This document shows positions 30,935 to 36,280 of a stretch of DNA of 36,280 nt, one piece after another. Numbering within the stretch: the first letter of the stretch is position 1; the number at the start of each line of letters is the position of its first letter. Position numbers and translations under genes: made by a program. Origin of the DNA: Acidobacteriota bacterium (GTDB lineage Bacteria > Acidobacteriota > Vicinamibacteria > Vicinamibacterales > SCN-69-37). The stretch spans positions 1-36,280 of the forward strand of contig SYFT01000075.1 of the NCBI GenBank assembly GCA_005799825.1, in the 5' to 3' direction. The notes beneath the pieces were generated by a model. That model was given only the letters and a program-made list of their open reading frames with translations. It did no database searches and was not told the DNA's origin.

Positions 30935-32194
30935 ATGGCGTATCTGGTCGTGCGTGGCGGGGCCCGGTTGTCGGGCGAGGTGGCGGTGGACGGCAACAAG
31001 AATGCGGCGCTGCCACTGTTGGCCGCTTGCCTGCTGACGTCCGAGACGTGTGAATTGCGGAATGTGCCGCAGATTCGCGATGTGTCAGTCATGGTCGAGC
31101 TGTTGCGCTCTCTGGGCGCCACGGTCGAGGGCGTGGGCACACCAACCCTGCGCGTCACCTGCGCCAGGATCCCGTCGGGCAGCCCGGACGCGACGCTGGT
31201 TGGGCGTTTGCGCGGCTCCGTGATGCTGATGGGGTCCCTGCTTGCCCGCGTCGGATGGGCCACGCTCGCGGAGCCTGGCGGAGATTTCTCGGCGCGTCGT
31301 TCCATCAGCACCCACCTGCGGGCGCTTCAGGCGCTTGGCGCGCGCGTGATCGACCACGTCGTCGGCCATCGCCTTGAAGCCCCGACTGGTCTCAAGGCCG
31401 TTTCGATGTACCTGCCGGAGGCCAGCGTGACCGGGACGGAGACGGCCCTCATGGCTGCGGCGGCGGCGGAAGGCACGTCCGAGTTCCGCCATGCGGCCTG
31501 TGAACCGCACGTGGTGGAGCTGTGCGAAATGCTCACAGCGATGGGCGCGGTCGTTGAAGGCATCGGCACGAGCACACTTCGGATCACTGGCGCACGCGCG
31601 CTCAAGGGCGTCGTTCACACCCTGCGTGGCGACTACATTGAGGCGGCAAGTTGGGGCGTGGTGGGCGCGGTCACCGGCGGTGACGTCGTGGTTCGGGGTG
31701 CGCGTGCGCTTGACCTGGAGCCTACGGTATCGGTGCTGGCCGACATGGGCCTCGACTGCGATTTGCGAGACGACGAGTTTGTGGTGCGGCCGTCTTCGCT
31801 ACGCGCCGTCAAGCGCATCGCCACCGGCCTCTGGCCGGCGTTCCCGTCCGACATCGTCTCGCTCGTCACGGTGCTCGCGACACAGGCGGAAGGCCAAACG
31901 CTGCTGCACGACTGGATGTACGAACTCCGGCTCTTCGCGCTCGAACAACTCAGTTCGATGGGCGCGGACCTCTTCCTGTGCGACTCTCATCGCATGATCG
32001 TCTCGGGCAAGACACCGCTGCGCGGCCGCACGCTGGACAGCCGCGACATCCGCTCTGGGATGGCGCTCATCGCCGCCGCTCTGGCCGCCAAAGGGGAGAG
32101 CCGTGTCCTAGAAATCGAGACAGTGGAGCGTGGATACGCTCACCTCGTCGAGCGCCTGCGCGCGCTCGGAGCGGACGTCGAACGGCGTGACTAG
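30935..32194 (+). CDS. murA: UDP-N-acetylglucosamine 1-carboxyvinyltransferase, Asp-type
   Basis: 419 residues, the usual MurA length, starting at the ATG at 30935 (the open frame continues upstream without family character). MurA transfers enolpyruvate to UDP-GlcNAc, the first step of peptidoglycan synthesis. Conserved: DGNKNAALPLLAA (Lys22), WPAFPSDIVSL (base Asp), DIRSGMALI. The catalytic loop reads EPGGDFSARRSISTHL, so the position of Cys115 in Escherichia coli is Asp117 here, while the Arg of the loop is kept. Asp at this place, as in chlamydial and mycobacterial MurA, confers insensitivity to fosfomycin. Last gene of the run beginning at nagZ. Confidence 0.94.
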   Translation: MAYLVVRGGARLSGEVAVDGNKNAALPLLAACLLTSETCELRNVPQIRDVSVMVELLRSLGATVEGVGTPTLRVTCARIPSGSPDATLVGRLRGSVMLMGSLLARVGWATLAEPGGDFSARRSISTHLRALQALGARVIDHVVGHRLEAPTGLKAVSMYLPEASVTGTETALMAAAAAEGTSEFRHAACEPHVVELCEMLTAMGAVVEGIGTSTLRITGARALKGVVHTLRGDYIEAASWGVVGAVTGGDVVVRGARALDLEPTVSVLADMGLDCDLRDDEFVVRPSSLRAVKRIATGLWPAFPSDIVSLVTVLATQAEGQTLLHDWMYELRLFALEQLSSMGADLFLCDSHRMIVSGKTPLRGRTLDSRDIRSGMALIAAALAAKGESRVLEIETVERGYAHLVERLRALGADVERRD

Positions 32195-32207
32195 AACCCG
32201 TCCCGAA

Positions 32208-32295
32208 CGTAGTCGGGCTGTTCCTCAACCACGGAGCTCGGGCTGGCCCTCAAGCCTGGGAGCGTCCTTGGCCTTGAGGAGCAGGCCGAGCTACG
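32208..32295. repeat. Cluster of TGAG-loop hairpin units in convergent gap
   Basis: Outer arms 32208-32228 and 32274-32295 are imperfect inverted repeats (about 19 of 22). Within are a plus-strand hairpin GGCCT TGAGGAGC AGGCC (32270-32287), a minus-strand hairpin GGCT TGAGGGCC AGCC (32241-32256), and a degenerate minus-strand unit at 32215-32230. The site is between convergent murA and the permease gene. No U-tract is present; it could serve as a bidirectional terminator or be a REP-like cluster. Confidence 0.6.
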
Positions 32296-32319
32296 AATGG
32301 AAATGGGCGCGAAGCGCCT

Positions 32320-33537
32320 TCACTCAAACCGCAGCGCCTCGATGGGATCGAGCCTTGCGGCCTTTTGCGCTGGGTAATAGCCAAAGAAAATGCCGATGCC
32401 GGCCGCGACGCCGAATGCCATGAAGACCGTGTCGGTCGGAACCTCAGCGGGCCAGGCGCGGAACCACATCATGAATTCAGCTGCGCCGAAGCCCGCGGCG
32501 ATCCCGAGCCCGCCGCCGACAAGGCTGATGAGCACGGCTTCGACCAGGAATTGGTAGAGCACGTCCGACCCGCGGGCGCCGATGGCCAGGCGGAGCCCGA
32601 TCTCACGAGTGCGCTCGGAAACGGTAACGAGCATGATGTTCATGATACCGATGCCACCCACCAGGAGCGAGACGCCGGCAATGGCCGCCAGCAGCGACGT
32701 CAGCGTGCTGGTGGTCTGCGTGCGCATCGCCACCATGTCGTCCTGCGTCATCACACTGAAGTCGTCCTCCTGTCCAAGGCCCAAATTGTGTGTGGTGCGC
32801 AGCGTGTCCTTGGCCGCGGACGAGGCCTGCGCCATGCGATCCCCTGATGTCGCTGAGGCCATGATGTAGTGCAGCTGCGGCTGTCCGACGAGTTTTTTCT
32901 GAACCGTGGTGTAAGGCATGAACACCTGATCGTCCTGGTTCTGTCCGCTCGATGAGGCGCCTTTGGGGGCCATGACGCCGACGACCTTCATCACGTGATT
33001 TCGCACCCGCACGGATTCACCGGTGGGGTCCACCCCCAGGCCGAAGAGTAGGTCCGAGACGTTAACACCCAGTGCGACCACCTTGGCCGCGCTCTGCACG
33101 TCCTGCTCGGTGAAGAAAGCACCGAACTTCATCGGCCAGGACTTGATCGACACAAAGTCGACGTTGGTGCCAAGGATGGAGGAGTTGGTATTCTGGGTGG
33201 AGGCGATGATCTGTTGACGGGTGTTGATGGCTTCAGCCACGTAAGCCAGGTCAGGCAGGGCACGAAGGGCGACAGCATCCGCTGGCATCAGTCTCGACGA
33301 CCAGCCCTGGCCCATACTCACGCCCATCGTCATTGAGAAACCGGGAAACACCGTTACAGTGTTGGTGCCCGCGCCCTTGATCTGATCCTCGATGGTGGCC
33401 TGCGCCCCCCGGCCCAGCGCCACCATGGTGATGACGGCGCCCACGCCGATAATCATCCCCAGCATGGTCAGCATGGTCCGCATTTTGTTGCGGTTCAGGG
33501 CCTTAATGGCGATGTGGAACGTCATCAATATGGACAT
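32320..33537 (-). CDS. MacB/FtsX-like ABC transporter permease
   Basis: 405 residues. One N-terminal helix (about 21-41, MLTMLGMIIGVGAVITMVAL), then a large periplasmic MacB core domain (about 45-275), then three C-terminal helices beginning SLLAAIAGVSLLVGGIGIMN, followed by the coupling segment SERTREIGLRLAIGARG and a terminal GYYPAQKAARLDPIEALRFE. This is the MacB-type permease topology without the fused ATPase. Related proteins export macrolides, peptides or lipoproteins or do mechanotransmission. Neither an ATPase nor a membrane fusion protein gene is in the window, so the partner is elsewhere or beyond the end. A second ATG at 33525 is possible. Confidence 0.9.
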   Translation of the reverse strand: MSILMTFHIAIKALNRNKMRTMLTMLGMIIGVGAVITMVALGRGAQATIEDQIKGAGTNTVTVFPGFSMTMGVSMGQGWSSRLMPADAVALRALPDLAYVAEAINTRQQIIASTQNTNSSILGTNVDFVSIKSWPMKFGAFFTEQDVQSAAKVVALGVNVSDLLFGLGVDPTGESVRVRNHVMKVVGVMAPKGASSSGQNQDDQVFMPYTTVQKKLVGQPQLHYIMASATSGDRMAQASSAAKDTLRTTHNLGLGQEDDFSVMTQDDMVAMRTQTTSTLTSLLAAIAGVSLLVGGIGIMNIMLVTVSERTREIGLRLAIGARGSDVLYQFLVEAVLISLVGGGLGIAAGFGAAEFMMWFRAWPAEVPTDTVFMAFGVAAGIGIFFGYYPAQKAARLDPIEALRFE

Positions 33538-33566
33538 AGGTCAATGGGCTAATCAGGCAATGAGGC
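33538..33566. repeat. Intergenic CATTG-type repeat related to 10007-10041
   Basis: The 29-nt gap between the permease and secretin genes on the minus strand contains CATTGCC, GATTAGCCCATTG units, similar in sequence and orientation-reversed to the direct repeats upstream of the TPR gene at 10007-10041. Confidence 0.4.
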
Positions 33567-35300
33567 TCACTTGATGATGACATCCCTCGGCGGTGCAATG
33601 GGTGTCAATTCGATCGGGAGGGCGCCACTGCCGTCAGAGCGGATGCGGAACGGGCGTAGGTCTTCGTCGGTCAGTTCCAGGACGCGGACGATATGGGGTG
33701 TGAGGGTGAGGACGATGTCGGTTTCCTGCGTTTCTTTCTTGCTGCGGCCGAAGAGGCGGCCAATGATCGGCAGGTCAGAGAACCCCGGAATACCATTGGC
33801 CACGGTGCGTTCAGTGTCGCGAATCAGGCCCGCAATGATGTTGGTCTCGCCGTCTTTAAGCCGCACGGTGGTCAGCACTGACCGATTGCCGAACGTGGGG
33901 TAGCCCGAGAAGCCGGTGCCGGACACGGTACTCATCTGCAGCTTCACCGTCAGCGTCACGTCGTTGTTGGCGTGGAATCGGGGTGTCACGTCAATGTTGA
34001 TACCGATCGACTCGTACGTGATGTTCTGGATGGACTGCAGGCTATTGCCACCCTGACCCAGCGGCACGATTTGCGACGTGGGCACGGGCACGCGTTCGCC
34101 CATCTCCTCGCGCGCCAGCACGCCGTCCAGCGTCCGGATGTGAGGGTTGGCCAGCGTCCGGGTATTCGAGTCGTTTTTAAGCAAGCGATAATAGAGTGCC
34201 GGCACGCCAGACATGAGGATGTCGGGCTGCGTCAGGTTGCGCAGGCTCCGCAGCGTGAGCGGCTGATCGGTGCTCACCACACCGTCGAGGCCCGTTGACC
34301 CGGGTGATGCGATCTGCAGACCGTAATCCCGCATGCTCGTGCGATCTACTTCGAGGATCTCGACGTCAACGATGACCTCGGCCTTCGCCTTGTCGATGGC
34401 GCCCAGAAGCCGCGCCACCGCATCCAGCCGCTCGGGCGTATCTCGAATCGTCAGTGTGTTGGTGTTGACCGGCTGAATCTGCCGGATGTCGGCCACCACC
34501 CGCAGCAGATCGACCACTTCCTTTATGTCGAGATTGCTGACAAAGAAGGTCTGAATTCGCTCTTCGGTGTACTCGCGGCGTTTGTTCGGATTGTCTGGGA
34601 TGACGGTAATGGTCTTGGGCGCCGTGACCTTGTAGAACGACCGCGTATTCTGGGCCACGGCGTCGAGCGCCTGGCGCACCGTTGGCTCCTTCAGGCTGAT
34701 CGAGACGGGCGCATCCTGAAACTGCGGATCGAACACCAGACTGAAGCCGGCCAGTTTGCCCAGCATCGTGTAGACCTGTCGGCTGGTGGACTGCGCACCG
34801 GTCTCGATCGCCGCGGGCATCGGTGCGTCGGGCAATTCGAATCCGCTCGGCGGCAAATTGCGCGTTCGCGTCAGCACCGACTCAAGCGCGGTCTTGCCCT
34901 CAGTGGGCGCGGCGAGCTTGGCCCGCTGGGCCGCACGGGCCATCCGCAGGTCGTCTTCAATCACGCCGCTGGTGGGGTTGAGCTCATACGCCACCTGCAA
35001 CTCAACCACCGCATCGTCGTATCGTCCCTGAGAGAAGACGCGACGGCCCCGACCCAGGTGTACCGCAGACGCACGGAGCTTGGCGCGCTCCAGGCCCAGG
35101 CGCGCCTCACGATTGTCGGGTTCAGTTCTGACGATGCGCGAGTAGTGGGCCACCGCCAGATCGAAGTCCTGCGCCTGCTCGGCGTTCTGCGCCTGCCGCA
35201 TGGCCCCGGCAGTGGCGCAGGCACCCAGCACGGTCAGCATGAACCCGGCGAGGAGAAGGAGAGAGGTCCGGCTACTTCCCGCGCCCGGTTTCAATGACAT
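33567..35300 (-). CDS. Secretin-family outer-membrane lipoprotein with TPR N-terminus
   Basis: 577 residues with a Shine-Dalgarno AAGGGG upstream. A lipoprotein signal ends in the lipobox LGAC (Cys28). TPR-like repeats (about 33-130: QAQDFDLAVAHYSRIVRTEP and QGRYDDAVVELQVAYELNPT) precede a secretin N0-like domain (about 180-240), the NolW-like N1 domain (FFVSNLDIKEVVDLLRVVAD...LTIRDTPERLDAVARLLGAI), and the C-terminal secretin pore domain with DVEILEVDRTSMRDYGLQIA and the signature LKDGETNIIAGLIRDTERTV, GIPGFSDLPIIGRLFG. It is of the GspD/PilQ type, with no other type II secretion or pilus gene in the window. It probably forms an outer-membrane channel. Confidence 0.9.
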   Translation of the reverse strand: MSLKPGAGSSRTSLLLLAGFMLTVLGACATAGAMRQAQNAEQAQDFDLAVAHYSRIVRTEPDNREARLGLERAKLRASAVHLGRGRRVFSQGRYDDAVVELQVAYELNPTSGVIEDDLRMARAAQRAKLAAPTEGKTALESVLTRTRNLPPSGFELPDAPMPAAIETGAQSTSRQVYTMLGKLAGFSLVFDPQFQDAPVSISLKEPTVRQALDAVAQNTRSFYKVTAPKTITVIPDNPNKRREYTEERIQTFFVSNLDIKEVVDLLRVVADIRQIQPVNTNTLTIRDTPERLDAVARLLGAIDKAKAEVIVDVEILEVDRTSMRDYGLQIASPGSTGLDGVVSTDQPLTLRSLRNLTQPDILMSGVPALYYRLLKNDSNTRTLANPHIRTLDGVLAREEMGERVPVPTSQIVPLGQGGNSLQSIQNITYESIGINIDVTPRFHANNDVTLTVKLQMSTVSGTGFSGYPTFGNRSVLTTVRLKDGETNIIAGLIRDTERTVANGIPGFSDLPIIGRLFGRSKKETQETDIVLTLTPHIVRVLELTDEDLRPFRIRSDGSGALPIELTPIAPPRDVIIK

Positions 35301-35949
35301 GAGTGCCCCTTGGGAACGTAAAGCGGAAGTCTGTGTCTTTCAACCCGGTGTTCTCACGCAGGTTGGTGAAGCGGAATACGAACGACCCGCCCAGATGGTC
35401 TGACGTGGTCAGGCCGCGGAACGCGAGCGACTGCCGATCGACAAAGAGAGTGAGGGTGGCGAAGTCTTCCTGCCGTTGTTTGGGGACGAGATCCATCTGC
35501 CACTCGCCCGTCGGTTGCAGGGGGGGCATCGAGGCCTCGAAGTCTTTGACAAGGTCGCCTCGGCCGGCGAGCAAGAGGATGGCCACCGAAAGGTCGTCGC
35601 CTTGCGGCATTGGCCCAACCGTGCCGGTGCGATCGGATTGGATGTAGGTCTGGACGGTGACGCCGTCGGCCACAAACAACTTCTTCTGTGGTGGCCCGTA
35701 GCTCATGAAGACGCGCCCTGGTTTCATCACTTTCAATTCGCCGCGTTCGGTTGTACGTACGGTGCGAAGGACTGCGCCCTGCACCGTGTGTGTGAAGTCG
35801 GCGCGAAAGTCACGAATGGTGGCGTAGCGTTGTTGCAGAGACACGACCAGGCTCTGCCCCGTCAGCGCCTGGCCGTGGATGGGCGCGGTGGCGAGCGCGC
35901 TGAGCGCGATCAGGCCGGAAAGGAAGACCGGTGCGACCCGAGTCTGCAT
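35272..35949 (-). CDS. LolA-like outer-membrane lipoprotein carrier protein
   Basis: 225 residues from the ATG at 35949; its end overlaps the secretin start by 29 nt. Signal peptide VAPVFLSGLIALSALATAPIHGQ, then the LolA-type half-barrel: SLVVSLQQRYATIRDFRADF, FTHTVQGAVLRTVRTTERGEL, KPGRVFMSYGPPQKKLFVAD, and a late DHLGGSFVFRFTNLRENTGL with the ending FRFTFPRGTHVIETGRG. LolA carries lipoproteins across the periplasm from LolCDE to the outer membrane. In this family the name is also given to loosely related proteins. It is co-oriented with a lipoprotein secretin and an ABC permease, so a link to lipoprotein delivery is possible. Confidence 0.85.
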   Translation of the reverse strand: MQTRVAPVFLSGLIALSALATAPIHGQALTGQSLVVSLQQRYATIRDFRADFTHTVQGAVLRTVRTTERGELKVMKPGRVFMSYGPPQKKLFVADGVTVQTYIQSDRTGTVGPMPQGDDLSVAILLLAGRGDLVKDFEASMPPLQPTGEWQMDLVPKQRQEDFATLTLFVDRQSLAFRGLTTSDHLGGSFVFRFTNLRENTGLKDTDFRFTFPRGTHVIETGRGK

Positions 35950-36004
35950 AGGTGCGTTAATACTAGCACCCGGCTCGATATACTGTCGGGGCAGGAGGCC
36001 GGTG

Positions 36005-36232
36005 ATGTCGCGTGACTCAGAAAATGCGGTGATGGCGTTCAGGAACGCGTGGCTGGGGGCGGTGACCTCGGCAGAGGAATTGGAAAAGATGGCTCCGGCA
36101 GTTGCAGCCCTTCCGGCCGACACACCTGTGGCATCGCTGGATCGTGAAGGGTATTATCGGGTATTGGCCGCCCATGCTAACGCGGTGATGGCCGTGCGCG
36201 GGCTGCTGGATGATTTGAAGCCAAATGAATAA
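36005..36232 (+). CDS. Small hypothetical protein
   Basis: 75 residues from the ATG at 36005, with a strong GGAGG ribosome site (CAGGAGGCCGGTG) upstream and a TATACT box at 35979-35984. The text MSRDSENAVMAFRNAWLGAV, then LEKMAPAVAALPADTPVASL and VMAVRGLLDDLKPNE looks like a compact helical protein. No signal peptide or recognised domain. Divergent from the LolA-like gene and convergent with the tRNA, whose CCA end is 2 nt from its stop codon. Confidence 0.6.
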   Translation: MSRDSENAVMAFRNAWLGAVTSAEELEKMAPAVAALPADTPVASLDREGYYRVLAAHANAVMAVRGLLDDLKPNE

Positions 36233-36234
36233 GT

Positions 36235-36280
36235 TGGTGGACGGCGCGAGGATCGAACTCGCGACCTCTGCATTGCGAAC
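36235..36280 (-). tRNA. tRNA-Ala (anticodon CGC), 3' part, cut by window end
   Basis: The minus strand gives an anticodon loop TTCGCAA (anticodon CGC at 36277-36275) with 3' stem TGCAG, variable AGGTC, T arm GCGAG-TTCGATC-CTCGC, acceptor 3' strand GCCGTCC, discriminator A and an encoded CCA (36237-36235). The U at position 70 fits the G3-U70 alanine identity pair. The 5' half lies beyond the window. Confidence 0.92.

Noticed and set aside
31387-31405. GGTCTCAAGGCCG in murA resembling the TGAG hairpin
   Set aside because: Loop is 7 nt, the stem has mismatches, and the encoded GLKAV segment is normal for MurA.
1-36280. CRISPR array, prophage, integron or toxin-antitoxin system
   Set aside because: No regular spacer-repeat pattern, integrase, transposase, phage structural gene or paired small toxin/antitoxin was recognised on either strand.

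Overview
The window is a dense, high-GC, strongly bacterial chromosomal segment made almost entirely of housekeeping genes. The gene content points to a diderm: a LolA-like carrier, an outer-membrane secretin lipoprotein and Mpl-type peptidoglycan recycling. A sigma-54 activator (NtrX-like) next to NtrY and a DUF4390 gene, and a conserved 'SGRVLRTEL...F(R/K)RF' secreted family, make Acidobacteriota (Vicinamibacteria-like) my best guess; that assignment is inference from gene content and style, not from a marker alignment.

Layout. (1) 1-3176, minus strand: start of groEL, groES with a tandem HrcA/CIRCE operator, a decayed gene remnant, a small Fis-type regulator coupled to purC, and a DUF4097-like beta-repeat protein. 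(2) 3206-9025, plus: UPF0104/LPG-synthase-like membrane protein, nrdR, DUF4390 gene, ntrY-like kinase and ntrX-like regulator. (3) 9096-9989, minus: glutamate formimidoyltransferase. (4) 10101-18466, plus, a long tightly overlapped run: TPR protein, zinc-ribbon RDD protein, pgpA, cinA, gpsA, ftsY, ribD, ribE, ribBA. (5) 18479-18698: a palindromic miniature element that supplies the start region of the next gene (18670-19545). (6) 19673-25280, plus: ffh, rpsP, khpA, rimM, trmD, rplS, rnhB, a small membrane gene with a probable AUU start, thiE, and a RodZ-like HTH/TM protein. (7) 25269-26522, minus: a 64-residue protein and a GHMP kinase. (8) 26546-32194, plus: nagZ, ldcA, mpl, murB, murA, i.e. 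peptidoglycan recycling fused in one run to the first de novo steps. (9) 32320-35949, minus: MacB/FtsX-like permease, TPR-secretin lipoprotein, LolA-like protein. (10) 36005-36232 small gene, and a tRNA-Ala(CGC) cut by the window end.

The genes work in recognisable modules: protein folding (groESL), co-translational targeting (ftsY and ffh bracketing the riboflavin genes), translation (rpsP-rimM-trmD-rplS), cell wall recycling and synthesis, and envelope transport.

I do not see a defence island, CRISPR array, phage or transposase. The most unusual signals are small: a family of short hairpins with an 8-nt TGAG loop found in two convergent gene gaps and once inside thiE; the palindromic element at 18479-18698; overlapping CIRCE operators; non-standard active-site positions in MurA (Asp for Cys) and MurB (Asp for Arg); an apparent AUU start codon; and a LolA-secretin-ABC permease trio lacking an ATPase.
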